Positions 51,180 to 62,352 of a stretch of 64,000 bases of DNA are shown here, in pieces. Origin of the DNA: Alteromonas sp. ASW11-130 (GTDB lineage: Bacteria > Pseudomonadota > Gammaproteobacteria > Enterobacterales > Alteromonadaceae); assembly GCF_026183735.1 (NCBI RefSeq), contig NZ_JAPFRE010000025.1, positions 1 through 64,000 on the forward strand, given 5' to 3'. The stretch's first letter is position 1. Each line of letters opens with the position of its first letter. The translations under genes and the position numbers were made by a program. The notes below the pieces were generated by a model that saw only the letters and a program-made list of their open reading frames with translations, ran no database searches and was not told the DNA's origin.

Positions 51180-52895
51180 ATGGACTCTCAACGCGGCGTA
51201 AGTTTCTGGTATGTTTTACTGGGTATTCTTCTAATTATCATTATCGGCTACTGGTTGTTTGCTAATCCGATTATCAAGTGGATATTGGAAGATAAAATTT
51301 CTGAAGCCTATGGTGCTGAAGTCAACATCGGGCAAGTGAATCACTCTTTGATACCTGTTACCGCCACTCTTTATGAAATTCAGTTAACCGATCATGCCAA
51401 GCCTAATCAAAATAAAGTTCAAATTGGCGAGGCCAGTGCGGATGTAGAGGTACTCCCGCTTTTTTCCGATCAGGTCGTTCTATCGAAGCTGAATTTGTTA
51501 GACGTGAAGTTTGCTCAGCCTCGTCAATTCGCAGGGGCCGTTATTCGCCCACCCGAAGAGTCTGTGAGCTTTAAAGATATTAAAGCGGATGCAAAAGAAG
51601 CCATCCCGACAATTGATGAACTAATGGCCCGTTCAGAATTAAAATCGACTCAAGCAGCAGCGCGCGCGGAAAAACGGTATCAACAATACAATGATTCACT
51701 TAAAGAAAACTATCAGGCATTACCGGATAAAGCGCGTATAAACCAGTATGAAGAACAAATAGAAAAGCTTAAAAATGCTGATTATAAGTCACCTCAAGCA
51801 TTTGCCAAAGCAAAGCAAACGCTTGATAAAATTAAACAGAACATTAAACAAGACCGAGCACGTATAAGTGCTTTTACCGAGGAAGCCAAAGAAGCTCGAA
51901 AGGCACTAAAAAGTTCACTTAGTGATTTAAAGCAAGCCCCTGTGCAGGATTATGATTTATTAAAAGGTGCCTTTACGGGCGATCAAGCAGCAATGCAACG
52001 CATTTCCCACATGGTATTCGGCGATAAAGCAGAGCAAATGACCGAGTATCTAACGTCAGCTACCCAGATCATATTACCTCTGCTCAAAGATGATAAAAAA
52101 GACCAAAACACCCAAGCTGACATACCTTCTGTGTGGGTAAAAGAAGCATATGTGTCAGTGGAATTTTTAGAACAAAGGCTAGCTTCTGAATGGAAAAACA
52201 TTACCAATACTCATCCGTTGGTGGGTGAGCCGACAACCTATAGCATATCCGCCAACGGGACTAAATTTAAACAATTTGAATCAAATGGGCAGTTCTGGCT
52301 GGACGATGAAGGAGTGGATGCTCAGCAGCAATGGACACTAGAAGGTATTAACTTATCGGGTATCCCTTTCCTAAAGACAGAAAAACTATCTGCTTTGCTG
52401 AAATCCGCTATGCTTGCCAGCAGCGGTCACTTTAAAGTACAAAACAACGCTGTGAGCGGTGACAGTACCGTTAACCTGTCTGAATTAGCTATGCAAGCTG
52501 AAGGAAAAAATCAACTAACCACCTCTATCGCTAACGTATTGCAGCAACTTGACCAACTCAAGTTGAATTTAGAATTTTCTGGTCAGGTAGATAACCCAAG
52601 CTTTAATATCAGTTCTGATTTAGACAATCGCTTTGCACAATTAGCTTTAACCGAATTAACCTTGTCACAACAAGATAAATTGGACGAGCTTAAGCAAAAG
52701 CTTACCGCCATGGTTTCAGGCGATCAAAAGCAAATAAATAAGAGTTTAAAAGATATCAACACGATGTTAGAAACGGCAAAAGGGAATACGGATAATTTGC
52801 AAGAGCTATTACAAGCTCAATTAGCCGATTTAGTTGATAAACAAAAAAGTAAGTTATTCGATAAACTGAAAGACAAACTCGGTAAAAACGAGTGA
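51180..52895 (+). CDS. TIGR03545 family protein
   Basis: A 571-aa protein with one N-terminal membrane helix (about residues 8-27, G-V-S-F-W-Y-V-L-L-G-I-L-L) and a large soluble, probably periplasmic domain. Strands near N-I-G-Q-V-N and A-S-A-D-V-E-V-L-P-L resemble AsmA-like repeats, followed by a long coiled coil (about 170-300). This fits TIGR03545, an uncharacterised family. I take the ATG at 51180; the frame opens 45 codons earlier at 51045 without a ribosome-binding site. Confidence 0.8.
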   Translation: MDSQRGVSFWYVLLGILLIIIIGYWLFANPIIKWILEDKISEAYGAEVNIGQVNHSLIPVTATLYEIQLTDHAKPNQNKVQIGEASADVEVLPLFSDQVVLSKLNLLDVKFAQPRQFAGAVIRPPEESVSFKDIKADAKEAIPTIDELMARSELKSTQAAARAEKRYQQYNDSLKENYQALPDKARINQYEEQIEKLKNADYKSPQAFAKAKQTLDKIKQNIKQDRARISAFTEEAKEARKALKSSLSDLKQAPVQDYDLLKGAFTGDQAAMQRISHMVFGDKAEQMTEYLTSATQIILPLLKDDKKDQNTQADIPSVWVKEAYVSVEFLEQRLASEWKNITNTHPLVGEPTTYSISANGTKFKQFESNGQFWLDDEGVDAQQQWTLEGINLSGIPFLKTEKLSALLKSAMLASSGHFKVQNNAVSGDSTVNLSELAMQAEGKNQLTTSIANVLQQLDQLKLNLEFSGQVDNPSFNISSDLDNRFAQLALTELTLSQQDKLDELKQKLTAMVSGDQKQINKSLKDINTMLETAKGNTDNLQELLQAQLADLVDKQKSKLFDKLKDKLGKNE

Positions 52896-52957
52896 CATTT
52901 TTGATTACGGGAAAACCAGCATAGACGTGTCTTTGCTGAGTGGGCATAATAGCCCTC

Positions 52958-53272
52958 ATGTCGAAGACTCAGGTTGTGGCCGTGTGGCGGGATAAGTGGA
53001 TTACAGTCGTATTATTGGTGTTGCTGGGATTGCTCCAGTATCGCCTATGGTTAGGTAAACATAGCATTCCCGATTATTATACCCTCACCGGTCAGGTTGA
53101 AGAACAATCTCAACAAAATGCAAACCTTGCGCAACGCAATGCGTTGTTAGAGGCCGATATTAATGATCTCAAAATTGGTCTCGAAGCAATTGAAGAACGC
53201 GCCCGCAATGAACTTGGGTTAATCAAAGAAGGTGAAACCTTTTATCGTATCTTGCCTGCAGAAGCGAATTAG
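52958..53272 (+). CDS. ftsB: Cell division protein FtsB
   Basis: A small bitopic divisome protein, 104 aa, close to the E. coli length (103). A short cytoplasmic start, one membrane helix (about 14-31), and a coiled coil (about 45-80) with E-E-R-A-R-N-E-L-G-L-I-K-E-G-E near the end are typical. It forms the FtsQLB complex that activates septal peptidoglycan synthesis. The ftsB-ispD pair is standard in gammaproteobacteria. The start is uncertain because no clear Shine-Dalgarno is visible; a GTG at 52940 in frame is less likely. Confidence 0.92.
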   Translation: MSKTQVVAVWRDKWITVVLLVLLGLLQYRLWLGKHSIPDYYTLTGQVEEQSQQNANLAQRNALLEADINDLKIGLEAIEERARNELGLIKEGETFYRILPAEAN

Positions 53273-53275
53273 TTA

Positions 53276-53989
53276 ATGAATCTTAATTTATCTGTAACCG
53301 CGGTGGTGCCTGCTGCTGGGGTCGGTAGTCGGATGCAAGCAGGCAAACCCAAACAGTATCTTAACGTAGCCGGGAAAACGATTCTCGAACATACGTTACA
53401 TGCGTTAATGAGTCACCCGCTGATAAACCATATTATTGTGGCGGCGAATCCGGATGATGACATTCTCCCTACTTTGCCATTTTATAAAAAAAGTTGGCTG
53501 ACCGTAGTAGAAGGTGGAACTGAACGCGCGCAGTCAGTGTTAAACGCCGTCAAAACTTTACCTGAAACGTCGTGGGCTTTAGTGCATGATGCAGCCCGGC
53601 CGTGTCTTTGTACAGAGGACATAGGAAAGCTTTTAAGTTTAATCAATGATGATTCGATTGCGGGCGGCATCTTAGCAACGCCGGTTCGCGATACCATGAA
53701 ACGCGCTCATCCAACTAAAACGCAAATTATTTCGCATACCGAAAGTCGTGAATCACTTTGGCATGCACTTACACCTCAGTTATTTAGAGCGGGCGAATTA
53801 ACGCACGCTATTCAAGTAGGCTTAACCAGCGGAACAACCATCACCGATGAAGCATCGGCAATGGAGGCGGTTGGCCATCAGGTAAAACTGGTGGCGGGCA
53901 ATCCGGCCAATATTAAAATAACTCATCCGGAAGACTTACCTCTGGCTGAATTTTATTTATCCCAGCGAGCAAACACTAATAAGGAGTGA
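53276..53989 (+). CDS. ispD: 2-C-methyl-D-erythritol 4-phosphate cytidylyltransferase
   Basis: Third step of the MEP isoprenoid pathway, coupling MEP to CTP, 237 aa. The nucleotide-binding signature V-P-A-A-G-V-G-S-R-M near residue 10 with a Lys-Pro-Lys-Gln (G-K-P-K-Q-Y) loop and the V-H-D-A-A-R-P motif near residue 104 are intact. It follows ftsB by four bases and precedes ispF by three, so it is co-transcribed with ispF. Its product ultimately feeds the ispB enzyme farther along. Confidence 0.96.
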   Translation: MNLNLSVTAVVPAAGVGSRMQAGKPKQYLNVAGKTILEHTLHALMSHPLINHIIVAANPDDDILPTLPFYKKSWLTVVEGGTERAQSVLNAVKTLPETSWALVHDAARPCLCTEDIGKLLSLINDDSIAGGILATPVRDTMKRAHPTKTQIISHTESRESLWHALTPQLFRAGELTHAIQVGLTSGTTITDEASAMEAVGHQVKLVAGNPANIKITHPEDLPLAEFYLSQRANTNKE

Positions 53990-53992
53990 CTC

Positions 53993-54472
53993 ATGCGTAT
54001 TGGCCATGGCTACGACGTTCACAAGTTCGGTGGTACCGGCCCCATTGTAATTGGCGGCGTGAATATCGATTACGAATACGGGTTGCTGGCTCATTCTGAT
54101 GGGGATGTGCTCATTCACGCCTTGTGTGATGCCTTGCTGGGGGCGGCGGCAATGGGTGACATTGGAAAGCATTTCCCCGACACTGACAACACCTATGCCA
54201 ATGCCGATAGCCGCAATTTACTAAAACATGTTATGCAGTTACTTGCTGAGAAAGGCTATGCCGTGGGCAATGCCGACATGACTATTATCGCTCAGGCACC
54301 CAAAATGGCCCCGAATATTCAAGCCATGCGGGAAAATGTTGCGCAAGACTGCGGTTGTGACATCGCCGATATTAATATTAAAGCAACGACGACCGAAAAA
54401 TTAGGCTTTACCGGACGTAAAGAAGGGATTGCCGCCCATGCGGTCGTGTTGTTAGTTAAGGTTACATCATGA
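53993..54472 (+). CDS. ispF: 2-C-methyl-D-erythritol 2,4-cyclodiphosphate synthase
   Basis: Fifth step of the MEP pathway, 159 aa, the normal length. Zinc ligands D8, H10 and H42 are present in G-H-G-Y-D-V-H and L-I-H-A-L, with T-T-E-K-L-G-F in the nucleotide site near residue 132. GGAG precedes the ATG. It overlaps truD by four bases. The ispDF-truD-surE-pcm order is a well-known conserved cluster. Confidence 0.97.
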   Translation: MRIGHGYDVHKFGGTGPIVIGGVNIDYEYGLLAHSDGDVLIHALCDALLGAAAMGDIGKHFPDTDNTYANADSRNLLKHVMQLLAEKGYAVGNADMTIIAQAPKMAPNIQAMRENVAQDCGCDIADINIKATTTEKLGFTGRKEGIAAHAVVLLVKVTS

Positions 54473-55521
54473 GTCTGGATACTGAACACTGGCAATATTT
54501 GTATTCGACGCCTACATGCACCGCACGGTTTAAACAACATCCTGAAGATTTTGTGGTTGAAGAACAGTTAGGATTTAGCCCCACAGGTGAAGGCGAACAT
54601 CAGTTTATCTGGGTAGAAAAAGTTAATGCGAATACTGCGTTTGTCGCCGAGCAACTAGCTAAATATTGCAATTTACCCTTACGCGCAGTGACTTATGCGG
54701 GTCGCAAAGACAAGCATGCGCTCACACGCCAGTGGTTCGGCATCCATACGCCAGGCAAAGCCGACATTGAATTTGGGGAGTGGGATCTGCCCGGGGTAAA
54801 GATCCTTAGGCAAACTCGCCATAATAAAAAACTTCGTACAGGACAAGCAAAGGCGAATCATTTCACTATTTGTTTGCGGGAAGTGTCCGATACCAATTTA
54901 TTAATTAGCGCCCTTGAGCAAAGCAAAGCGGGCGTACCTAATTATTTTGGTGAACAGCGTTTTGGGGTCGCATTCAATGCCGAAGGTCAACCCAGCAAAG
55001 GGGGAAACCTTGCACTGGCAGAACGAATGGTGAGCGGTGAGCCGATTCGTAATAGGAACAAGCGTAATATTGCGCTATCCGCGTTGCGAAGCTGGTTATT
55101 TAATGAAGTCGTGTCTGCGCGTATACAGGTGCAGCGTTTTGATACGATCATGGCGGGCGATGCTTTAATGCTAACCGGGTCGAACAGCTTTTTCATCTGC
55201 GAGCACCCTTCAGATGAAGAAGGCCGTCGCTATCAACAAGGCGATTTATCCCCCACGGCTCCTTTGTGGGGTAAAGGCGACAGCATTCCTACAGCGGAAG
55301 CGAACAGGTTTGAACAAAAGATTTGCGCCGAACATGTAGCCGTAAAAGACTTTTTAGCTTCCGTAGGCATGGAACAGGAACGACGGGCAATAAAAATATG
55401 GCCCCGTGATCTTGAATGGCGGGTCGAGGGTGATAAATTAACGGTTTCGTTTGCATTACCCGGCGGCTGCTTCGCCACTAGCGTATTGCGCGAATGCGTA
55501 GTTTTGCTACATACCAGTTAA
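54469..55521 (+). CDS. truD: tRNA pseudouridine(13) synthase TruD
   Basis: Makes pseudouridine at position 13 of tRNA-Glu, 350 aa. The catalytic Asp is D81 in [12 protein letters not shown]. The long insertion domain typical of TruD follows (about 150-305), and the C-terminal barrel closes with [10 protein letters not shown]. Its ATG overlaps the ispF stop (ATGA). Confidence 0.95.
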   Translation: MSLDTEHWQYLYSTPTCTARFKQHPEDFVVEEQLGFSPTGEGEHQFIWVEKVNANTAFVAEQLAKYCNLPLRAVTYAGRKDKHALTRQWFGIHTPGKADIEFGEWDLPGVKILRQTRHNKKLRTGQAKANHFTICLREVSDTNLLISALEQSKAGVPNYFGEQRFGVAFNAEGQPSKGGNLALAERMVSGEPIRNRNKRNIALSALRSWLFNEVVSARIQVQRFDTIMAGDALMLTGSNSFFICEHPSDEEGRRYQQGDLSPTAPLWGKGDSIPTAEANRFEQKICAEHVAVKDFLASVGMEQERRAIKIWPRDLEWRVEGDKLTVSFALPGGCFATSVLRECVVLLHTS

Positions 55522-55531
55522 AGGAGTGATC

Positions 55532-56281
55532 ATGAATATATTGTTGAGCAATGATGATGGGGTTTTCGCGAAGGGACTGGCAGAGCTCCATACAGCGATT
55601 GCCGCCGAACACGATGTTACGGTAATCGCCCCGGATCGTAACTGTAGCGGAGCCAGTAATGCATTGTCATTACATAATCCACTACGGATCCAAAAAATGG
55701 AAAATGGATTTTATTCAGTAAACGGAACGCCATCTGACTGTGTGCATTTAGGCCTCAATTGCTTTTTAGATGACGACCCCCAGCTGGTAGTTTCCGGCAT
55801 TAATCATGGAGCAAATTTGGGCGATGATGTCATTTATTCCGGCACCGTTGCCGCCGCGACTGAAGGGCGTTATATGGGTTTACCGGCTATCGCGGTGTCA
55901 TTGGTAGGTAGAGAAGGCCATCATTTTGATACTGCTGCACGGGTCGCACTGGATATCGTAAATAAATTAAAAACCCATCCACTTCCGCCTAATCAAATAT
56001 TAAATGTAAATGTGCCCGATATCCCTTATGATTCACTGGCGGGGATCAAAATTACGCGCCAGGGAAGAAGGCATAGAGCAGAAGGCATGGTGCCCGATAC
56101 CGATCCCTTCGGCAACACTATATATTGGTACGGTCCAGCGGGGGCCGAACAAGATGCTGGCCCAGGTACAGACTTTGATGCAATTGCGAATAACTACTGT
56201 TCCGTCACGCCTTTAAGTGTAGACATGACCGCATATCAGAGCATGGACGATATGAAAGACTGGCTGGGTAAAAAATTATAA
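55532..56281 (+). CDS. surE: 5'/3'-nucleotidase SurE
   Basis: A broad-specificity nucleotidase and stress-survival protein, 249 aa. The start at 55532 gives the canonical [10 protein letters not shown] with metal-binding D8 and D9; S-N39-type residues (S-G-A-S-N) near 37-41 and N-H-G-A-N-L-G-D-D near 92-100 complete the site. AAGGAG is seven bases upstream; a GTG at 55526 is too close. It precedes pcm, as in E. coli. Confidence 0.95.
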   Translation: MNILLSNDDGVFAKGLAELHTAIAAEHDVTVIAPDRNCSGASNALSLHNPLRIQKMENGFYSVNGTPSDCVHLGLNCFLDDDPQLVVSGINHGANLGDDVIYSGTVAAATEGRYMGLPAIAVSLVGREGHHFDTAARVALDIVNKLKTHPLPPNQILNVNVPDIPYDSLAGIKITRQGRRHRAEGMVPDTDPFGNTIYWYGPAGAEQDAGPGTDFDAIANNYCSVTPLSVDMTAYQSMDDMKDWLGKKL

Positions 56282-56303
56282 TAACCACTGTATAACTAGA
56301 ATA

Positions 56304-56330
56304 AAAAGTGAAAAGTGAAAAGTGAAAAGC
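56304..56330. repeat. Heptanucleotide tandem repeat (AAAAGTG)n at pcm start
   Basis: Three exact copies of AAAAGTG (56304-56324) and a partial fourth. The GTG of the third copy (56322) is itself an in-frame start codon for pcm, and the ATG at 56340 lies 16 bases beyond the third copy. Gain or loss of a 7-bp unit would alter the leader and spacing. Confidence 0.85.
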
Positions 56331-56339
56331 AACGTCATT

Positions 56340-56975
56340 ATGAGATCGACACGTAAAGGAGATGCCCTCGCCGAGCTTTTGTTCAACGAGGGTATACGTA
56401 ACCAAAAAGTCCTCAACGCCATTGCGGCCACGCCTAGAGAACTATTTTTGCCAGACGCTTTGAAGCACAAAGCTTATCAAAACACTGCGCTTCCGATTGG
56501 ACAGGGACAAACCATTTCTCAACCCTATATTGTTGCGAAAATGACTGAACTGCTGCTATCGGCCGATAACGAGGCAAAAAACATTTTAGAAATCGGCACG
56601 GGCTCGGGATACCAAACTGCCATTTTAGGCCAACTTTTTGCCAAGGTTTTTTCGGTTGAACGAATCAAGTCGCTACAGTTTCAAGCTAAGCGCAGAATGA
56701 ACCAGCTGGATTTACATAATATTTCTATGAAGCATGGTGATGGGTGGAAAGGATGGGCATCAAAAGGTCCCTTCGACGCAATCATTGTTACAGCCGCTGC
56801 CAGTTCACTTCCCACAGAGCTATGTAATCAGCTCAATGAAGGAGGAAGGCTAATTATTCCAATTGGTAGTGATCAACAAATTTTAACCTGTGTTGATAAT
56901 AAGGAAAACGCGTTATCGACACAGACGATTGAATCTGTCCGCTTTGTTCCCCTCGTAGCTGGAGATATTCTTTGA
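56340..56975 (+). CDS. pcm: Protein-L-isoaspartate O-methyltransferase
   Basis: Repairs isoaspartyl damage in proteins using S-adenosylmethionine, 211 aa. The motif [12 protein letters not shown] is near residue 82, with the earlier [12 protein letters not shown] motif near 54 and the H-G-D-G-W-x-G-W loop near 132. The ATG at 56340 is preferred for its match to homologues; a GTG six codons earlier sits inside the heptamer repeat. No good Shine-Dalgarno is present. The stop overlaps the yqaA-like TTG start. Confidence 0.92.
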   Translation: MRSTRKGDALAELLFNEGIRNQKVLNAIAATPRELFLPDALKHKAYQNTALPIGQGQTISQPYIVAKMTELLLSADNEAKNILEIGTGSGYQTAILGQLFAKVFSVERIKSLQFQAKRRMNQLDLHNISMKHGDGWKGWASKGPFDAIIVTAAASSLPTELCNQLNEGGRLIIPIGSDQQILTCVDNKENALSTQTIESVRFVPLVAGDIL

Positions 56976-57550
56976 AGGTATTTCAACCTCTTTACGATCT
57001 AGTATTACGTTGGGCGCGCCACCGACACGCTAGTGTATACCTGGGTGGATTAAGTTTTTCTGAATCTATGTTCTTCCCCATCCCACCAGATGTAATGTTA
57101 GCACCTATGTCATTATCGCGGCCTGATAAGGCCTGGTTCTTTGCGCTATTGACCACACTTACCTCTGTACTAGGTGGAATTGGCGGCTACTTACTGGGTT
57201 ATTTTGCGTTTGACGCGTGGTTAGCCCCTTGGATCGCTTCTTCTGGCTACCAACCTAAATTTGATTTAGCCTTATCCTGGTTTGAACAATATGGCGTGTG
57301 GGTGGTATTTTTAGCAGGATTCTCACCTATTCCCTACAAAGTTTTTACGGTCGGGGCGGGGGTGATGCAAATGGCATTTCTTCCTTTTGTTATCGCCTCA
57401 ACCGTGGGCCGGGGTGCCCGGTTCTTTTTAGTTGCAGGCTTAATGAAATGGGGCGGGACAGCAATGGAAGCAAAACTACGTCAGTACGTAGAAGTGCTGG
57501 GCTGGGCGACTGTCTTGTTGGCAATTGGCGCATATTTCGTTTTACGTTGA
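56972..57550 (+). CDS. yqaA: YqaA-family membrane protein (DedA/SNARE-associated type)
   Basis: A 192-aa inner-membrane protein with four or five helices and the DedA-like signature [11 protein letters not shown] near residues 31-41 and G-F-S-P-I-P-Y-K near 116-123. DedA/VTT proteins act in phospholipid transport; YqaA itself is uncharacterised. A TTG start overlaps the pcm stop by four bases (TTGA). It lies in the conserved pcm-nlpD interval. Confidence 0.9.
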   Translation: MKVFQPLYDLVLRWARHRHASVYLGGLSFSESMFFPIPPDVMLAPMSLSRPDKAWFFALLTTLTSVLGGIGGYLLGYFAFDAWLAPWIASSGYQPKFDLALSWFEQYGVWVVFLAGFSPIPYKVFTVGAGVMQMAFLPFVIASTVGRGARFFLVAGLMKWGGTAMEAKLRQYVEVLGWATVLLAIGAYFVLR

Positions 57551-57559
57551 TTGTTTAAT

Positions 57560-58438
57560 ATGAAGTCCCCCCGCTTGCGGATAAACGTATTATTTGTCGC
57601 AACCTGTGTGGTTATCATGCTTGCAGGCTGCGCAGGAAGACGTGCACCGGCACCGCTTGTCCTGCTTGATAGTCAACCTGTCAAAGAACAAGGTTATGAT
57701 GAACCCACTTATACTGTCCGACGTGGCGAAACGCTCTATGCCATTGCCTGGTTTACGGGCAAAGATTATAGAGACTTAGCGAAATTTAATAATTTAGCCC
57801 CTCCTTATCCTATTTATCCTGGTCAAGAGCTGAAACTCAATGCCACTCAAGCCTCCACGGGATCTGTGCGATCCGCCAAAGCGATCTCGCGCGCGAAATC
57901 TGGTCAGACCTCGTCAAATAAATCTATAAATAAAGTTGACCGTAGAAAACAGCAGGCGTATGGTGAAAGTGAAAATAATGTTAACAACCAGCCAGTTAAG
58001 GCTGTTGGAAACACTCAGCCAAAACGTGGTAAACCTGGTAAAAAGGGGTTCCCAAAAAGGGTTGAAAAGTGGGTCTGGCCCGCCTATGGCAAGTTGGTAG
58101 CAACATTTTCAACAGGTGAAAATGGCAGCAAAGGAATTGATATAAGTGCCAAAAAAGGAAGTCCTATCTTGGCAGCCGCCGCTGGAAAAGTGGTGTATGC
58201 CGGCAACGCGCTAAGGGGCTACGGGAACCTGATTATAATAAAGCATACTGACACCTTCTTAAGTGCGTATGCGCATAACGACACCATTGCGGTGCGCGAA
58301 CAACAATGGGTTGACGCGGGTCAATCGATTGCCACTATGGGGAATAGCGGTACAAATTCGGTCAGGCTTCATTTTGAAGTTAGGTATCGGGGTAAATCGT
58401 TAGATCCGATGCGATACCTGCCATCATCACGTCCATAA
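57560..58438 (+). CDS. nlpD: Murein hydrolase activator NlpD
   Basis: An outer-membrane lipoprotein that activates amidases for daughter-cell separation, 292 aa. Lipobox L-A-G-C at about residue 24, LysM domain about 48-92 (Y-T-V-R-R-G-E-T-L-Y-A-I), a disordered Ser/Lys/Gln-rich linker, then a C-terminal LytM domain. The catalytic zinc ligands are replaced: K-G-I-D in place of H-x-G-x-D and R-L-H-F-E in place of H-x-H, so it is the degenerate, activator type. As in E. coli, nlpD precedes rpoS and may contain its promoter. Confidence 0.95.
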   Translation: MKSPRLRINVLFVATCVVIMLAGCAGRRAPAPLVLLDSQPVKEQGYDEPTYTVRRGETLYAIAWFTGKDYRDLAKFNNLAPPYPIYPGQELKLNATQASTGSVRSAKAISRAKSGQTSSNKSINKVDRRKQQAYGESENNVNNQPVKAVGNTQPKRGKPGKKGFPKRVEKWVWPAYGKLVATFSTGENGSKGIDISAKKGSPILAAAAGKVVYAGNALRGYGNLIIIKHTDTFLSAYAHNDTIAVREQQWVDAGQSIATMGNSGTNSVRLHFEVRYRGKSLDPMRYLPSSRP

Positions 58439-58508
58439 AAACTATAAACAACAATAATAAGCTAAGGGAGCGAATGTATTAAATAACCTCAAAGCAGGAG
58501 ATGCAGTT

Positions 58509-59498
58509 GTGGATCAAAATAAAAACACTGTAGTCGCAAGAAAATCGCGGGATGAACTCGACGATATAGAAATGCCAGCCGATATTAAAGCTGACGAATC
58601 CGACCCCGACGATAGCAGCGATGATGTTGTATTCAGTCAGGACGAACTTCCAAAGAACCTAGATGCTACCCAGTTATATCTGGGGGAAATAGGTTTTTCC
58701 CCTCTTCTAACCGCCGAAGAAGAAGTCTATTTTGCACGCCGTGCATTGAAAGGATGCGAATCCTCTCGAAAGCGGATGATTGTCAGTAACCTCCGTTTAG
58801 TAGTAAAAATAGCACGGCGTTACAATAATCGCGGCCTAGCGCTACTCGACTTAATTGAAGAAGGTAATTTAGGTTTAATCCGCGCTGTAGAGAAGTTTGA
58901 CCCTGAACGAGGTTTTCGCTTTTCTACCTATGCAACTTGGTGGATCAGACAAACAATTGAACGTGCCATTATGAATCAGACTCGCACGATTCGTTTACCT
59001 ATCCATGTTGTCAAAGAGCTAAATGTCTATCTGCGAGCCGCTAGAGAGCTTTCCCAAAAACTGGATCACGAACCTTCCGCTGAAGAAATTGCTAATTGTC
59101 TAGATAAGCCTGTTGATGAAGTCAGTAAAATGTTGCGTTTGAACGAACGAATTACTTCTGTAGATACACCCATTGGTGGCGAAAATGATAAAGCCCTGTT
59201 GGATATTTTGGCTGACGAAAAAGAGTTTGGCCCAGAAGACAATCTTCAGGACGATGATATAAAAGACAATATTGTTAAATGGCTTACCGAACTGAATCCA
59301 AAGCAACGTGAAGTACTGGCCAGACGCTTTGGATTAATGGGCTATGAACCTTCAACCCTTGAAGATGTAGGTACAGAAATTGGTTTAACCCGAGAACGAG
59401 TACGTCAAATTCAAGTGGAAGCTTTGCGAAGACTTAAGGATATGCTTGGGCATCAAGGTCTAACGTTAGAGAATTTATTCGACAAAATAAACGCGTGA
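58509..59498 (+). CDS. rpoS: RNA polymerase sigma factor RpoS
   Basis: The general-stress and stationary-phase sigma factor, 329 aa, as in E. coli. The start is the GTG at 58509 with AGGAG nine bases ahead. An acidic N-terminus (about 15-45) precedes sigma region 1.2 ([11 protein letters not shown]), region 2 with D-L-I-E-E-G-N-L-G and [12 protein letters not shown] near 130-155, region 3, and region 4 with the [10 protein letters not shown] helix near 297. It should control stress genes, possibly also in the surE-pcm cluster. Confidence 0.97.
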   Translation: MDQNKNTVVARKSRDELDDIEMPADIKADESDPDDSSDDVVFSQDELPKNLDATQLYLGEIGFSPLLTAEEEVYFARRALKGCESSRKRMIVSNLRLVVKIARRYNNRGLALLDLIEEGNLGLIRAVEKFDPERGFRFSTYATWWIRQTIERAIMNQTRTIRLPIHVVKELNVYLRAARELSQKLDHEPSAEEIANCLDKPVDEVSKMLRLNERITSVDTPIGGENDKALLDILADEKEFGPEDNLQDDDIKDNIVKWLTELNPKQREVLARRFGLMGYEPSTLEDVGTEIGLTRERVRQIQVEALRRLKDMLGHQGLTLENLFDKINA

Positions 59499-59553
59499 AG
59501 TTATAGAAGTACATCTTCAACTTCATATCCATATGTCAGCCTATCGACACGTT

Positions 59554-59573
59554 ATCCCCGAGCAATCGGGGAT
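59554..59573. terminator. Hairpin with GCAA tetraloop after rpoS
   Basis: A perfect 8-bp stem, ATCCCCGA (59554-59561) and TCGGGGAT (59566-59573), with a GCAA loop, a stable GNRA tetraloop. It lies between the convergent rpoS and folA genes, but lacks a T-run. Could be a terminator, mRNA stabiliser or part of a small RNA. Confidence 0.5.
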
Positions 59574-59644
59574 CTGCTAACGCAGCCACCAATGCGTTAC
59601 CACCCACTCCCGTATTTGTCTGCTACGTGCTCGAATCAAGGGGT

Positions 59645-59672
59645 TCCGGTTTTCACTACGTGAAACCGGAAT
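59645..59672. terminator. Strong imperfect hairpin between rpoS and folA
   Basis: TTCCGGTTTTCAC (59645-59657) pairs with GTGAAACCGGAA (59661-59672) with one bulge and a three-base loop. No T-run on the rightward side; leftward, past its left arm, bases CCCCTTG follow. Probably terminates or blocks convergent transcription. Confidence 0.45.
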
Positions 59673-59745
59673 AAAGAAACCTCGGTGCCTTTAGTGATAT
59701 CTATGTAGAACAGTGATAAAACGTTTTAGCGGCGAATTGAAAAAA

Positions 59746-60255
59746 CTAGGTGATGCGGTTTAACGTGACGAATTGATAATTGTATGGATTATTCTCATCC
59801 GCGTAATGCTGTTCATTGGTCACTTCCTGCCACGCTCCAGTTTGGGAGTAATCAGGAAACTGAGTATCCCCCTCAACCTCAACATCAATAAGGGTTAGAT
59901 ATAAGGTTTGGGCTAGCGGTAAAAAGCTCTCGTAGATAGTTCCCCCCCCAATTACCATGATTTCTTCATCCCGAGTAGGTAATGTAATAGCCATACCGAG
60001 TGCATCTTCTGGACTAGACACCACAGATGCATCAGCAGGTCTGAAACTAGCATTCCGACTGATGACTATATTCGGCCTGCCTGGAAGCGCCTTACCGATT
60101 GATTGATAGGTTTTACGCCCCATGATGACCGGCTTACCCAGGGTAGTTTTTTTAAAGTAACGTAAATCCGCCGGAAGATGCCAGGGCATTGTATTGTCTG
60201 CACCTATTACACGGTTTTTCGCCATCGCGGCTATCATTGCAACTTTGTTTGACAC
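59746..60255 (-). CDS. folA: Dihydrofolate reductase
   Basis: Reduces dihydrofolate to tetrahydrofolate, target of trimethoprim, 169 aa. Conserved features include the A-x-N-R-V-I-G-A-D-N-T-M-P-W-H-L-P-A-D-L opening with catalytic D30, the V-I-M-G-R-K-T-Y motif near 45, and V-I-G-G-G-T-I-Y near 104. It starts nine bases after the cgtA stop in the same direction, so cgtA and folA form an operon. It regenerates the folate consumed by the thyA product. Confidence 0.96.
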   Translation of the reverse strand: MSNKVAMIAAMAKNRVIGADNTMPWHLPADLRYFKKTTLGKPVIMGRKTYQSIGKALPGRPNIVISRNASFRPADASVVSSPEDALGMAITLPTRDEEIMVIGGGTIYESFLPLAQTLYLTLIDVEVEGDTQFPDYSQTGAWQEVTNEQHYADENNPYNYQFVTLNRIT

Positions 60256-60264
60256 TACCTATCC

Positions 60265-61425
<1,161 letters not shown>

Positions 61426-61625
61426 CTATCGCTCCAGCGTCGATCTGCTCTGATCGTAACTATTTTCAGTGTTCATTGGTTCGAAACACTGCGTGCTTTT
61501 CCTGCCGAGTGTTTAATTCACAATGACTATTATAACCAGCTAAATATTAAAAGTGAGAAAACAAAGTATTAATGTAAGTGTACACTAAGACACTCACTTA
61601 GGCAGGAAGTTAGGTAATTCTCTCA

Positions 61626-61652
61626 TAAAAAAACCCCGCTAACGCGGGGTTT
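61626..61652 (-). terminator. Intrinsic terminator after rpmA
   Basis: Leftward, a nine-base stem (AAACCCCGC at 61631-61639 and GCGGGGTTT at 61644-61652) with a TAAC/GTTA loop is followed by a T7 run. Classic rho-independent terminator of the rplU-rpmA operon, 33 bp after the rpmA stop. Confidence 0.93.
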
Positions 61653-61685
61653 CTTAAAACCAATACAGGTTAGCGTAAATATCGC

Positions 61686-61943
61686 TTATTCAGAAACGAT
61701 GCTCACGAACTTACGGTTTTTAGGTCCTTTAACGTTAAACTGAACCTTACCGTCTGAAAGTGCAAATAAAGTGTGGTCTTTACCAATGCCTACATTGTCA
61801 CCTGCGTGAAAACGTGTTCCACGTTGTCTAACAATGATGTTACCTGCTAGTACTGACTCACCACCAAAGCGTTTTACACCAAGGCGTTTACTTTCTGAAT
61901 CACGACCGTTTTTGGTACTACCACCAGCTTTTTTGTGTGCCAT
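61686..61943 (-). CDS. rpmA: 50S ribosomal protein L27
   Basis: Large-subunit ribosomal protein, 85 aa, full length. [16 protein letters not shown] at the N-terminus reaches the peptidyl-transferase centre. It follows rplU by 15 bp and ends before the intrinsic terminator. Confidence 0.98.
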   Translation of the reverse strand: MAHKKAGGSTKNGRDSESKRLGVKRFGGESVLAGNIIVRQRGTRFHAGDNVGIGKDHTLFALSDGKVQFNVKGPKNRKFVSIVSE

Positions 61944-61958
61944 GTGTTCGTGCTCCTC

Positions 61959-62270
61959 TTATGCGCTAATGCCAGTAATTTTCACTTCAGTGAACCACTG
62001 ACGATGACCCATTTGCTTACGTGAGTGCTTACGGCGACGGAATTTAACTATCTTAATCTTCTCGCCACGACCGTGAGTTACCACTTCAGCAGTCACTTTA
62101 CCTTTAGCAACGAAAGGCGTGCCAATTTTAACGTTATCACCGTTGCTAATCATTAATACTTCACCGAACTCAACACTTTCACCAGGTGCGACTTCGATTT
62201 TTTCTAAACGAACGGTCTGGCCTTCAGCCACACGGTGCTGTTTACCGCCACTTTGGAAAACCGCGTACAT
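61959..62270 (-). CDS. rplU: 50S ribosomal protein L21
   Basis: Large-subunit ribosomal protein, 103 aa. The opening [14 protein letters not shown] and the [16 protein letters not shown] motif near residues 76-91 are diagnostic. First gene of rplU-rpmA, divergent from ispB, the common arrangement. Confidence 0.98.
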   Translation of the reverse strand: MYAVFQSGGKQHRVAEGQTVRLEKIEVAPGESVEFGEVLMISNGDNVKIGTPFVAKGKVTAEVVTHGRGEKIKIVKFRRRKHSRKQMGHRQWFTEVKITGISA

Positions 62271-62323
62271 ATCTAACTCCGCTCTGCGTCTCTGACGCTT
62301 TCAATTCAAAAAACAGGGCGCGA

Positions 62324-62352
62324 ATTGTACGTGAAACATCCCCCGATCACAA
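62324..62352 (-). promoter_or_regulatory. Promoter of rplU-rpmA
   Basis: Leftward, TTGTGA (62352-62347) and TACAAT (62329-62324) are separated by exactly 17 bp and lie about 54 bp before the rplU start. Good match to a housekeeping sigma-70 promoter. Confidence 0.7.
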
